Notes under the pieces: model-generated
Told to the model about the DNA's origin: nothing
Databases searched by the model: none
The model's input: the letters and a program-made list of their open reading frames with translations, nothing else
Program-made: the position numbers and the translations under genes
Part shown: positions 33,852 to 45,730 of the stretch, one piece after another
How the letters are laid out: each line of letters opens with the position of its first letter
How positions within the stretch are numbered: position 1 is the first letter of the stretch
NCBI GenBank assembly: GCA_002794735.1
Contig: NBAZ01000010.1
Span: 310,001 to 374,000 of the forward strand
Direction of reading: 5' to 3'
From: Pyrrhoderma lamaoense
Taxonomy: Eukaryota; Basidiomycota; Agaricomycetes; Hymenochaetales; Hymenochaetaceae
DNA: 64,000 bases

Positions 33852-35199
33852 TAATCGTCAACCCTGACATTGAAAATGAAGAGATAACATAAAGCAAGCA
33901 GACCATATAGAGAACCTGGTTATTCAAAGGAGAAAAAGGAACTAGAGGCTAAACTTCTGAGAAGAGTTGAATAATTTGCTTCTGTGAGGTGCTGAGAAAT
34001 ATATAAGGCCAACACGTTTCAAAAGAGGGCTACGGGTAGTACTGGCACGAGAATGGTGAGAACAGGGTCACTGGCTTTGTCTTGAGTTCGGGATACGATT
34101 ATATATAAGGGTGTTGCTCTGGTGATGGCATCTACTTCTAAGTCAATAAAGGCTATACAGTATTATGTTCTTATACTGAGCTGGGACTTCGCTCCTCGGC
34201 TACCAAAGAGTCTCTATTATTATTGCCTTATATGCCATTACCTAAATTAGTGTGCTGCCAATCATAAATTGAATTTAATTGTGCGCTACAGCAAGGCGCT
34301 GTTTATCGTTGTAATCATGAGTCTCATGCTTCGTAGAAGTATCATATAAAAACATGATACCTCTGGGGAGAAACATAGACCACAAGCGTGTATTGTATTG
34401 TTCTTGATGCACAGCCCGCTTGGACCACTTGACTTTTGATCCTCCCAGCATCAACAAAAGTATAATTTTGACTCACATGCACGATTTGAAGCCATAGCAT
34501 ACAATCACACAGGAAGCTGTGCTCTTCGGGATACTCGGCGACAGGCCAACAAAAGTTTAAAGCAGTCCTAGTCTAATAATTGATTTCCACTTGGTTATGA
34601 ACTAATCATGTCTGGCTTTGTGAGTACGTAAGTAAAAAAAAGGTATTAATAGTCCTTGCAAGAATATGGTTCCATGAAAGTCGTCAGTGGGATTTTGTGG
34701 GGAAAAAACAAACGAAAAGTGAGAATTTCAAGGTAATGAAGTTGAAACACGAGATGATATTTTTTTATTGCTGGGACAAGAGTACAAATGGAGCGCAGAG
34801 AAGCAGCGAGTGATATCAATAACAATGTCAATTCTGAACAGCCTCTACTCTGATCAGAATCAACGACCAAAAAAAAACAATTAAATAAGCAGATAGGGAT
34901 ACTATGGGTGGAATTAAGCGAAACTCGTGTTTATAAGGAGCATATACACGGCAAAGATAGCCTTTAGCACCATTAATAAGTAAGCACTGTTATAAAGAGA
35001 GAAGAATAATAAGTCATTCGTGTAAGCATCAGAAAAAAATCATCTGTGAGAAAGTTTGGCAATGAGCGAAAATATGGGTTAACAGAATAATGCAGAAACA
35101 TTAGTGCGAGCGACGAATAAGCAGAACAATGCATCATGACGAAAACATAAAGGATGATAAAGAGACTATGGAATCAGTGTCTGTTGAAAATGTCGATGT
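33852..35199. other. Intergenic, nothing recognised
   Basis: About 1.35 kb. Left part is the RTA1 promoter; a TATATATAAGG (34100-34110) lies too far from any start to be assigned. The right part is the 3' region of the RING gene. Confidence 0.4.
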
Positions 35200-38100
35200 T
35201 CAGATCCTTCCACTACCGAAACCGAAGCCCGTTAAGACAGGATTTATGCTGTTCTGGTTACTAAAAGAGAGTCTCTGCACTAGAGCATGGACAAGATCAG
35301 GTTCCACACCAAATTCACGGGCAAGATTATCATATGGGTTTTGAGAGGGTAGAGTCATAGAATACGGCAGTCCAATAGACATGTTCATGTTTTGGAATCC
35401 AAGTCCGGGAGGAGCAGCTATATGCGGAAGTAATCCATTATAAGTATTCTGGGTCATACCAGTCAGTGGCATGGAGTTAGAGTAAGCGTATGGGTTTATA
35501 TTCTCGTTTCTGCGCATTTTCGAAGGCTTTCCATAACCCAGATTTCGTTGATCACGCCCACCCCGAGACGATACAGTGGATATAGAAGAATTGTCATCAG
35601 GTAATAGCAGCAAATCCTCAGACGATCTTTGCATTCCAGAAGAGGATGGTCTCAGAAAGTCTGGAGGCATACAGCTCAACTGTCCACCTTTGACAGATAT
35701 AGCTTCCACAACTTTATCATATAAGCCCTGACGCTGGCCCTCCATAAAGACTGAGAAATTTTAGTCAGCTCTCGTCATCATCTCTTTCCATGTACTCCAG
35801 TTACTTACTACGGCAATCAACTGCTGTGGAGACAACAGCCTCGAGAACGCGCTGATCATGGAATTCCGTATCAATTCTTTCAATAAGGAGCTCGATTGCG
35901 GCTGTGAAAAAAGAGGAGTATAAGAACCAGTGAATGTAGCTACTATTATAAAACAATAACTATACCATTTACTAGTTCTGTATGACAATGGGGATCAGTA
36001 CTCGCAATAAGCGACCGAATGCAAATGCTTACCAAATAGAATATCACGGAGTTTCGCATTCCAGAAAACACGACTATCGCCCTCAGCCGGGAATTTCGAA
36101 AGAATTGACACAAGAGAATAGAATGGTAGAGTAGGTACTTTCAAAAAATGGGACTAGCGAGAGAGTTAAACTATTAATCAAGACTGTTTTCCATTTCTTT
36201 TTTGTAAACTCACTTTTGGATTTTTCATTAAAGCTACAAGTCCATCGATCTCGGAAAGTGTGATTAAACCGTTCTCGAGGGTGCGGACCATTGATGGATG
36301 ATCGAGACCATCTAGAGTCGGTTGAGCACCATCGAAGCCCCCGAGCCAACTAGGGAACAACTACAGATATCGGATGAGATGAGAAATACAAAGAACATCC
36401 CTGTAAACTTACCGAGCGCATAAGTTCGGCTTGGCCGCTCATTGTTACAGTCACTCCTCTAAGACGTTTCCCTCTTCCAAGACTTTTATTTTGAACGCCG
36501 CGAAGAGCGTTGCGTGCATCTCCTGCCGAAACCTCTACGTATGCATGCGAAAGGGTTTTTCCCTTTGGGTCAAGAAGAACATGTGACCTTATAACGGTGA
36601 AAGGATGGAAAAACTCGGCCAATGCAGGAGGCGTGATATCCTGGCTCGAAATCAGTAAGTGATTTTTGGTAATGCCTATGAAGTACGTACCCATGGGACA
36701 TTGTCAATACGAAGCACAGCGACATCCCCTGAGGCGCCGTTTGAAAGGGTTCCAAGATGTTGAGTTGGAGAGGCTTGATTCGTCTCTTTGCTACTCGTGG
36801 AATCATTTGTTTTCAGAGAGAGCTCTTCAAATGCGCTAGGCAAAAGGTCGGCAGAGCCGACATCTCCCTTGTCCTCTGAGAGTGCAGTGCCTAACTTAAG
36901 GGGCGAAAGGAGTTTAAAGTTTTCCACGGGCTTATCGCATGTAGCACAACGCATATCCTTTTCTCCAACAATATTCAACGCACCAGTAAGACATGACGAG
37001 CAGATGAGATGTTTGCAAGGAATAAGAATTGAAAGGGGGACAACGAAGCGGAGCATACGGAACAAGCCTTGTCTGGCGTAAACTGTGTGTCCTTGGCTGA
37101 AGGAGAATAATTGTTTACTCTGTTGGGACCGAGAGGAAGCCCATCGTCCTCGAAGCTCTCATCTTCGTCTTCATCATCAAAACCATCAAAAAAGCGGGCG
37201 GCCATAAAAGGAGCTGATACACAACGCTTTGACCTTATAGCAAAAGTTTCTTCGTCTTCCCTCAAATGTAAGGGTGAACCAAAAACATTAGGATAAGGAC
37301 CAGACATAGCTTCGTCCTCATCAATATCGAATAGAGTTTCGCCCTAATATACGCATATTAGAGTTGTATTGCGATATTATTTACGACAGAGAGAAATTTA
37401 CCAAGATGGGACCAGAAATGTGTCTCCTTCGCGGACGAGCCGGATCAGTCAAACTACCGCGTTGCCTCAATTTCTGTACAATCGCATGAGATGTGCGTGG
37501 GGAAGGAGTAGTCAGGGTAAACGACCCAGACAGAGACCGGGATGTCTCTGGGGTACTCAGAAGAGACGAGTTTAAACTCGATGAAACAGGGGCAGAAGCC
37601 GATCCATCAACCGGAATACGTGCTGTCTTCGGTGATATGAAAGCAGTACCATCAGTAGAACTTGCTTGGAAAAGCGCTTGCCGAGAACGCCTATGAGTAG
37701 AAAGAGAAGAAGCCGGAACTGAGTCTTTTAAGTTATCAGCTCAAAGAACGATTAACTTGTATAACCATATTATGCATACCTTTGGGGCTCATTGGATCAA
37801 CTATATTAAGGCATCAATTGATCAGCTATTCCGAAGAAAAATCTACACTTGCAGTTACTCACTGAATGGAAAATCGTCATTATCAACCTTGATACCGTTC
37901 TCTTTCGCTCGGGACCTCCAGTTGTGTGCGGTATCGGCGGTGCTTTTTGTCTTTGACTTTACAGATTCCGGGGAAAGGCCGACCTTTGTTGATACGGAAG
38001 AATCGGGTGATGTGATAGAAGAGGCCGATGAGTAGACATTTGTAATTGGAGTGAACGGACTAGACATGATACTAGAATTGGATGGAGTAAGGGGAGAAGA

Positions 38101-38235
38101 GACTACACGGGATTTATGACCGCGATTTGTTCGCTGAGGAGTGACGGGAGCGAATGGGCGACGCTCGGAAATGGAGGAAGAACGCATTGCCCTCGGAGAT
38201 GCTGTCGCGGAGTCTTGATTAGCGGCAGTCGACAT
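35200..38235 (-). CDS. RING-finger and RRM-type RNA-binding protein
   Basis: Large spliced protein of about 830 residues. N terminus (37855-38235) is Ser/Pro/Thr-rich with many SP/TP sites (MSTAANQDSATASPRAMRSS). Middle: KENGIKVDNDDFPF, PNVFGSPLHLRE, an acidic patch DGFDDEDEDESFEDDG, then a RING: CSVC, PCKHLICSSC and CATCDKPV. After it an RRM-like domain (VAVLRIDNVPW, ITPPALAEFF, SHAYVEVS), PSWLGGFDGAQPTLDGLDHP, ELLIERIDTEF and a C terminus rich in Asn/Gly/Ser with REFGVEPDLVHALVQRL. A five-G run at 37035-37039 (plus strand) lacks one base and breaks the frame inside the RING. RING plus RRM suggests a ubiquitin ligase acting on RNA or RNPs; this is inference and I know no named orthologue. 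Confidence 0.75.
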
Positions 38236-38471
38236 TTTTTGACTGTCGCTGGTGTTGTTGCGCGATGATAGTGGTTTGAGGATAAGAGAGGTCGCGACGA
38301 CTGGTCGGTCAAGTTCTTAACGGTACTTTCAACACGCGACCGCGCGAGTCCAAATAACATCATACATCTTCCCACGTGTCACGTGTCACGACGTGTTATT
38401 GTCACTGTCACACCCTTCCCCTTTCATACTGATTAACTTAAACGACAACCAACTTGGATCGTGGTCAATTT

Positions 38472-39008
38472 TTATTCACTATGATTAATGCACTTTTCAG
38501 CGCTGGATTCAACTACTTCCTCAGGTGGGATACTACACAATTTGAATATCGTATCAAAACCTGGCACTATCTTATCACCGAGGTTGTTCGCGTATAATAC
38601 CAAGAGCGTCGGTGGGGATGCTAGATCTCCTTGGTTCTTCCACTGAGGTTCAGATAATTTACCTGGAACCTCATCCCTGTGATCATCGGCTTGAAAATCT
38701 AGCTTGTGAGCATGCTGAACCATACATGGTAAACTGGGGAGCCAGTGGCGTTCCATCTCAATTGCATCAACGGACGAGCACCTCTCACTTAAATCTTTTT
38801 CGCGAATGCGATGCCATACACTACATTGGAAAGATCAATCCTAAGAAAAGAGAAAATAGTTACTCATTAAATATACTGATTAATACCATTCGCCTCATAA
38901 TATCCTCATCTACAGAGCTTACGTCTCTGGAGTACATGAAGCTTGGCTGGAAGAAAAATAGGGACGTACGGGGGACTCGGGTTTCGGGTGACTGGGCAGG
39001 GGTTCCAT
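38472..39008 (-). CDS. Small conserved-looking protein of unknown function
   Basis: Two-exon gene not visible as one open frame. Exon 1 (38923-39008) begins MEPLPSHPKPESPVRPYF. The intron 38821-38922 has a GTAAGC donor and TAG acceptor, and exon 2 (38472-38820) continues VWHRIREKDLSERCSS, ends CINHSE. The exons sum to 435 nt, 144 residues. The splice joins cleanly in frame, exon 2 is open for 349 nt, and the composition is soluble and charged. I do not recognise a domain. It shares a 454-bp divergent promoter with the DNA-repair gene to the right. It might be a small regulatory protein; nothing supports a more exact role. Confidence 0.55.
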
Positions 39009-39462
39009 CTTCAATGTAAGAATTTTAAGGTAGGTCCTTACATTCATCCAGAGCTCTCACTTTATATTCTTGCAATTCGGCTAGCACACTATTGTAGATA
39101 TGTTGTGGGGACAAACCTTACATAAAATAATGAAATTTATAACAAAGGGATTAAAGTCATGATAGTGATGAGTGCGACGGCCACAACAGCATGATACTTC
39201 GAAAACTTAACCGAAAGTACAATAACGAAACGATAAACACATATAAACTCTAGTCTTTGGAGCCACAGTTTGTAATGTTTTATGACAAAAAGGCATTTTC
39301 CCTTTTACTGCATCGCTATGAAACACTCGTACCGTGAGAAACCTCGAGAACTCCCTTTCTTCTTTCGATTCCTTTTATCCAGTCCAACCACCTAGAGATT
39401 AACCTACTTAAGCCCATGACTGATTATACCTACAGCATACAAGATATTGTAGGTGCTTGATT
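39009..39462. promoter_or_regulatory. Divergent promoter region, unknown protein / polynucleotide kinase
   Basis: 454 bp between two opposed start codons. No clear TATA box, and pyrimidine-rich just upstream of the right-hand gene (39340-39385). Confidence 0.4.
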
Positions 39463-41463
39463 ATGTGTAAGTGCTTAATCGCTACGAACTACAAATACAA
39501 TCGGCTAACTGAAACATATATAGCTAAAGCATCGTCATCCAAGGCTCCTACAAAAAACAGTGAGACTAAAAAACGGGCATTTTCAGATCTTGAAGTCAAA
39601 TCCGACCTAGAGCCACCAAAGAAGAAAGGTAAGCATGTTCAATTAGTAATGACAATACCATCACTTCCAAACAACTAAATGGACCCCTTTCTAAAATTTT
39701 AACTAACTTAACCGAACTGCGAAACAAAGTATTTCCCATTTTCAACAATAGCTCGACGTCAGAGGTACAAGGGACCACCCCATTCATGTGGAAAAAGCAT
39801 CCGCTTTTATCATCTACTTGTTTATACGGAACGAATTTAGCCCCAAAGCTTCGGCCAAAAATTGCTGCCTTTGACTTGGATGGCACTATCATACATTGGT
39901 CTCCATCCTATAAGGATGACTCATTCAAGTATTGGCACACTAAAGTGCCAAGGATGCTCAAAGAAGCACATGATCAGGGGTGAGCTACAGTCTTGTCTCA
40001 GATATAATTCACGTAACTAGCGACTTACAGTAATTTCAAGGTATTCGGTAGTAGTTTTCAGTAATCAAAACATTCATGAAAAAAAGCTACCAAATTGGCG
40101 CTCAAAAATCGCTTTGCTTGCAAGAGCTGTAAGTATCATTGGTGGATGCGGTTTTCATATAATAATCTCTATAAAAACAGTTACATGAAGTTCCTTTCAC
40201 TATCTTTGCTGCTTTAGCCAAAGATGGATACAGGAAACCCATGCCGGGAATGTGGCTAGCTTTAGAAAGAATTGCTCAAGACTCAGGAATACAACTTGGT
40301 TTGTTCACTTTTTTTCATACCATTTATCAGAAACTGTATAAATAATATCTTCTTATCAAGACAAGGAAAATTCTTTCTTTGTTGGCGATGCAGCAGGAAG
40401 GAAAGGCGACTATTCTGGTACAGACAGGAAGTTTGCCGAAAATCTACGTTTAAAGTTTCTAACACCAGAAGTATGTATAATCGAGCAGTTTGAACAAGGG
40501 CTGACCTTCTCTACAGGAGCACTTCTTACAGGAGGGGCCAAGAGAATATAAACTCCAAGGCACTCATGTACGCGAGTTACTTTCTCGTCTAGACAATGGT
40601 CTGTAGATCATCTAATACGGGTTAATTTACACTGTTACTCATATGTGTTATGTTTCAGGTTCGGGGAGTAGCCCTCAAGATAAACCGACATTACTACAGA
40701 AAAAAAATATAGCTGAAATGATCATTTTCGTCGGACCTCCTGCTTCTGGAAAATCCACTTACTACAATAAGCATTTTGAGCCGGCAGGATATGCTCATGT
40801 CAATCAAGATAAGCTTGGTAGTAGGCCGAGATGTCTGAAGCTTGCCGAGGAACAGCTCAAGGATGGTGTCAGTTGTGTTATAGGCATGAAATCCCTTATT
40901 TCCCTTGTCAAACCTTTGAGTATTCTTACCTCCAAAGCCAGATAATACTAACCGCGACAAGAAAACAAGAGAGCTATATGTGCAACTTGCAAAATCTCTA
41001 GGAGTTCCTATACGGTAAGATCTCGATTGATGCTTTCGAACTAACTACTGGTGTTCATCATAAACTCTACCTTAGGTGTTTCATTTTCAGAATATCTAAA
41101 GAACTCGCTTGGCATAACAATCTATATCGCACATATTGCCTGCCTTTCTTATCTTCATCCGACGTTAGTACCTTTTGAAACTCTTCAACTTCACCAAGCC
41201 GAATCCCTTAAATGACCACTCATTCATATTAACAGAAAAATAGGCAAACAGAAAAGAAACTAGTCCCATATTCTGCAATAGCTGGGTTTGAGTCCGCTTA
41301 TGAAGAACCAACGATGAAGGAAGGTTTCGATGAGCTGAAATTCATCAAATGGAGACCTGACTTTGAGGGTGATGCGGTGAAGAACAATATTGGGATATGT
41401 GGCTACAAATTGATGGCAAATAACCACATCAAAACATCTAATCAACTCATACAGCCGCACTAA
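39463..41463 (+). CDS. PNK1: Polynucleotide kinase 3'-phosphatase (DNA repair)
   Basis: Cleans DNA ends in single-strand break repair: removes 3' phosphate and phosphorylates 5' OH. Exon 1 codes only ATG plus one base and ends at a GTAAGT donor; the second exon then reads SKASSSKAPTKNSETKKR, with PPKKKG as a likely nuclear signal. HAD phosphatase: IAAFDLDGTIIHWSP, VVVFSNQN, KPMPGMW, FFVGDAAGRKGDYSGTD. Kinase: IIFVGPPASGKSTYY (P-loop), HVNQDKLG, DNTNRDKKTRELYVQ, ISKELAWHNNLYRT, VPYSAIAGF. No PNKP-type FHA domain, as usual in fungi. About ten exons, all in frame. One intron (40884-40941) begins GC rather than GT (TATAG|GCATGA), which is required to join VI to DNTN. The acceptor for the third exon lies just before AGGTACAAGG. 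Ends IQPH then stop. Confidence 0.9.
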
Positions 41464-41609
41464 TGCTCTACAGAAGAGGAGTATATTTTTCTTACATGTA
41501 ATACGACATAATACACTACGTGGATAGATGCTTAACATTTTACTGTAATACATTGATGTACCTTTCACTTGTCCCAACTTGTGCTTTATTCGAGCTGTAC
41601 AGTAATCTA

Positions 41610-42533
41610 TTACTCGTCATCTTGTTTTCCAAGAGCACTGAGATCCTTTGTCACGGTTCCTCTGGGTTATGTAAATGAAAAGTCAGTTACAAGCATACAA
41701 TGGAAGAGTCATATTGGAGACGCACTCATTGAGACTACCATAGAAATCAATACGATCAATCCTAGTAGTCTCTTCACCTCCTTGATTATCAGCTACAAAT
41801 ATCTACCCCAGATACAATAAGCGACTTCATAAAATATGATGTTTACATCAATCTACTCACATGGAGACTGTTAACAGTTTGGAAACGGACATAACGCAAT
41901 TCGATTTTCTTCCCAGTCTTGACGTCCTCCTCACTCAGTTCAAAAGTCTGCTCACCCTCAGAGTCTTGGACATCTTCGAACCCAATTGCCGGTCTGTTAA
42001 TATACAATTTCACGGTCTTGGGTGCTCTGGATATGTCCTCTTCTTTTGTTCTTATCGCGAAGCTTCGTAATCTGACTTTCTGAGTAAACTACGCCCATTG
42101 AAACATCAATCGTCAGATGAGTTGTTCGTGTCCGCAAGTTCCATTCAATTAGATGAGTTTTTCCCGCCACCAGTCTTTCAAATCAACAACTCAGGACATC
42201 TACACAAAGGCGCATATAATCACTCACGTATATGTTTAGCAAAAGCTCTTCATCGGCATCGCTAACCAGGTGAGCCTGAGCCGCGGGTGTACTTCTGGAT
42301 AGTATGCTTTTCAGCGGATGATCGCTGGATTCATTGAGGCAATTGACCTGGCTCGGATCGATATGTTCACGTAGGTTTATCTACCGACGCATTTTTAATA
42401 TACATGCAGATATAAGTTTTGTGGAGGAAAACGGTTGGACATTCGTCAAGTCTTTGATGTTCCAGATATGAGGAAGAACATGTAAAAAAAGAGGAGGACA
42501 TACATCTCCCGCTAAAGTGCTGGTTCCGCTCAT
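41610..42533 (-). CDS. PITH-domain protein
   Basis: PITH (proteasome-interacting thioredoxin) domain protein without the thioredoxin part, a small conserved eukaryotic protein thought to act at the proteasome. Starts MSGTSTLAGD; exon 2 NLREHIDPSQVNCLNES, ILSRSTPAAQAHLVSDADEE; exon 3 RLRSFAIRTKEED, APKTVKLYINRPAIGFED, TGKKIELRYVRFQ; exon 4 IFVADNQGGEETTRIDRIDF; last exon GTVTKDLSALGKQDDE. All exons join in frame, including acceptors CGTAG before FTQKVRL and CAGAG before GTVT. Diverges from the DUF1348 gene with 555 bp between starts. Convergent with the polynucleotide kinase gene. Confidence 0.88.
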
Positions 42534-43088
42534 TATGGTTGCCCGTAAACTTGAGAGTTGGAGACGCGCCAGCTGAGCTATTACTACCACATGTGGTAAT
42601 TCCTTTAATAAATCAATTTACTACACTTGTTGAGTGCGCATGGGTGAATTCAAGAGAACAAGTATTACTCCTTTAACTCATTAAAAATTATTTTTTTGGA
42701 GTCGGCATCAGCACTAGGGCTATATGTCATCGGTACGTCACACCGTAAGCTAAGTTTATGGAAGAATTTTAGATGCCTATTTTATACACTATAAGACCGT
42801 GAAACCTGTTGGATCAGGCTACATCAACTTGAGGGCCATTAGCACGTCCTCTCCACATTAGACCGCGGGCAATACTCCAAAACCATTGATATCACTTCAT
42901 CATCTCCGTGTATCACCGTGAAAACATATAAAATTGTAGTGACTGAAATAGTGTTATGACTCAGTCTTGGAAAGATCATTGGTAATGTTGATAGTATCTG
43001 CTTCCTCCCCTTATACGTGATTGGAGCTCAAAAGTATAAGAAGTCCCAATTGCAATGCAAGCTCACACCTTTCTGAGGAAACTCCCAC
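42534..43088. other. Divergent promoter region, PITH / DUF1348
   Basis: 555 bp holding both promoters. AT-rich, no coding signal. Confidence 0.4.
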
Positions 43089-43782
43089 ATGTCGTCTGTT
43101 CGTCCCCCAGTCCCCCCATTTACTAAAGAAACTGCTCATGGTATGTAAACTTTTTTTCACAGAGAAATTGAACATAATAATCGTACTTACATTATCACAC
43201 AGAGAAAGTTAAATTAGCACAAAAGTTATGGAATACTCGTGATCCTGCACGGGTCGCTCAGGCGTATACCACAGATAGTATATGGCGTAACAGAGATAGC
43301 TTTCTTCGTGGGACGGACCAAATAGTTGAGCTACTAACTAAGAAATGGCAGAAGGAAACCCGTTACAAGTAAGTATACTACCCCAATATTAAACTCAATT
43401 TGAAACTTGAAATTTGCTATATTTATTTTTTATCTCTTGAATTGATGACTTGTCAGACTTAGAAAGGAGTTATTTTCATGGACTGAGAACAAGATAGCAG
43501 TACAATTCTGGTATGAGTTCTTTGATGAACAAGACAAGAACTGGTATAGATGTTACGGTCTTGGTATGCTCTTTTATCTTTGTATATACAGGTATGCTTC
43601 GCAGAAGAAGTCTGATAATTTCGGTTTGAACAGAGGACTGGTCTTTCAGCGAAGATGGTCTCATGTACAAACGCCAAATGAGTGGTAACAATGTCAAGAT
43701 ATCAGAAAGCGAGAGGTTCTTCACAGATGGGATGTCGGATATAGACGTAGATAGAGTCACGATCACCGAGGAGCATTGGTAA
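43089..43782 (+). CDS. DUF1348 / NTF2-like fold protein
   Basis: Small protein of about 155 residues, one NTF2-like (SnoaL-like) domain covering nearly the whole chain. Starts MSSVRPPVPPFTKETAHEKV; then DPARVAQAYTTDSIWRNRDS, FLRGTDQIVELLTKKW, IAVQFWYEFFDEQDKNW, GLEDWSFSEDGLMYKRQ and end RVTITEEHW. Family usual length and conserved WRNR and WYRCYG. Four exons, all in frame. Function not known; homologues in bacteria and fungi are small cytosolic proteins. No sign of transfer: introns are of local type. Confidence 0.9.
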
Positions 43783-43920
43783 TTGTCACTTGCTATCGTA
43801 TGTAAATTTAGTTGAGAAATGGAATTCTGCGATTGTATCTGGCACATCTACATGTAACAAACATAACCTGTCAATAGTCGATACTTATAATCAGATAAGA
43901 ACCAAATCAGGGATGACTCT

Positions 43921-45451
43921 TTAGCCCTTCAAATTAAGCTCTGTCGGCATCTCCTCGTCGAGTACACCCCCAATAACATTCTTAACAGCCAGTAATGCCA
44001 TCCCCCTCCTTGTCTCGATAGTCGCACTTCCTATGTGAGGTAACACTACACATTTCTCCTCCTTTACTAGTGGATGATCTTTCCCAACTTCGTTTGGCTC
44101 CCCTTCGACTACATCTACACCAGCGCCCCAAAGTTTCCCATCTTTTAAAGCGTTGGCAAGTGCATAGCTATCAACAAGAGTCCCTCGGCTCGCATTCACT
44201 AGTATAGCCGAGGGCTTCATTTGCGAGAGAAAGACGGAGTCGATAATATGGTAAGTACTCGGTCCACCAGGGGCTAGCACAAATAGGATATCGGAGCGCG
44301 AAGCCAGTCCCTGTAGAGGAACACGTGAGACCGAACCTGAGGGAAGTCCAAGTTGCTTCGCAAGTTTATCATCCTCCGCTGAAGAAGAAGAAGGATTTTG
44401 AGAAGCAGGGTTACCCGTATAGATGCATCGTCTAACACCGAAGGCCATCAATCTCGTCATTGTCGCCTTCGCGATGCGTCCAAACCCAAGGAAGCCTGCC
44501 ACTCGTCCCGTATTAGAGGAAAATGGAGGGGAAGCGACGGAGGGGATGAGGTCTCCGCTTATTTGTGGGCCACAGAATAAAAAAGGTGCCCATTTATGGT
44601 CTGGCCACTTATACACTTGTCAGTACTAAACTTCATGTAAAGTTCGGAAACCGCGGGCATACATCTCCATTTTGTACAAGCGTGGTTGTCTGCTTCACGT
44701 TTCGAGACGCCATAAGAGCAAGTAGGATAGCGACATCAGCAACTGAAAATGTTTTGAACGTCAGCACTAAGGAAATGTATTTGCAACAAAGATCGCACCT
44801 GCATCAGTTAACACATCAGGAGTGTATCCTAATCGGATGTTCCTTCTTGCTAACTCAGGCAGCGATACATGTTCTGTGTTATCGCAGATCAGTCACCATG
44901 ATAAACAGTTCTGTAACATAGTAGCATTCATACCGTAACCGACGGACATCGTTGAGACAACCTTCAATGTTGGACCCGCTAGAATAAATAATAGCATCTT
45001 AACAAAGGATTCAGGAAAATGAATCGTATATTTAAACCTTTAGTTAGCAGTTCCTCATCGACCTATCAAATTCAAGCCTGTTAACGGATTATAAGGTATT
45101 TTGTCGCTCCTGCTCAATATACTTACCCTTTCCGTAAGCGTTAATACGACACCTGAAGCACCTGAGATATTGTCCAATAGCCATTTCCTATCGCATATAC
45201 TATCTTCAGGCCAGATAACAAGCTTTCAATTGGGTTCCATAAGTAAAGATGGTGCTAACTGATAAGATCGACATCACCTCTAACTCAGGTCGCGCATGCA
45301 GAAAAGGCATGGCATCAGGACCCAGGTCCCGACTTACAATAACTTTGTATTTTCTGTTACTTGAGTTTCTAATGTGGTTTTGTACAGCAGTTAGCCTTGT
45401 GGATGCTCTAGAGGATAGCTCAGATATTAACCCTGAGTCCTGTGAAGACAT
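43921..45451 (-). CDS. GOR1: D-2-hydroxyacid dehydrogenase (glyoxylate/hydroxypyruvate reductase type)
   Basis: NAD(P)-dependent reductase of 2-oxoacids, probably glyoxylate and hydroxypyruvate. Start MSSQDSGLISELSSRAST; substrate domain YKVIVSRDLGPDAMPFL, VIWPEDSICDRKWL, GVVLTLTER; STMSVGYEHVSLPEL, RLGYTPDVLTDAVADVAI. NAD domain GFLGFGRIAKATMTRL, then SDILFVLAPGGPSTYHIID, NASRGTLVDSYAL, GAGVDVVEGEPN and the catalytic His region VVLPHIGSAT. About eight exons. The join between VQNGD and YKWPDHKW (donor near 44666, acceptor near 44603) leaves one base out; either a small assembly error or a missed splice site. The exact cellular substrate cannot be read from sequence. Confidence 0.87.
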
Positions 45452-45730
45452 AGTGTAATAACTCGGAATTCAAAGCTCTTCTCAGTCAAGAGAATATATG
45501 TTGAACGCTACGTGCAACTTGTCCCGGTTTAATGAGAGTTAGGTCAATGATGAGAGCGTTGCATGAGCTAGACATGATTCAAATCTATCTTTTGCTTCAA
45601 AAGTACGACTTCAAAGTCGAATTTCGGGCCGAGTGAGTCGCGTGCTATGGAACGCGTCAGTCACGAGGTCCTTTGGCCTTTTAACTCTGAGTAACTCTCA
45701 TCCACGATCACCACGAAAGTAGCAATAAAT

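Noticed and set aside
36788..37296. Plus-strand open frames
   Set aside because: Antisense of RING-gene exons, with Ser/Lys-rich composition from its acidic patch.
41610..41612. The kinase gene and PITH gene as a single fused locus
   Set aside because: They are on opposite strands with separate stops and complete domain ends.
44398..44629. Plus-strand open frames overlapping the dehydrogenase
   Set aside because: Antisense of the NAD-binding exon; no independent motif.
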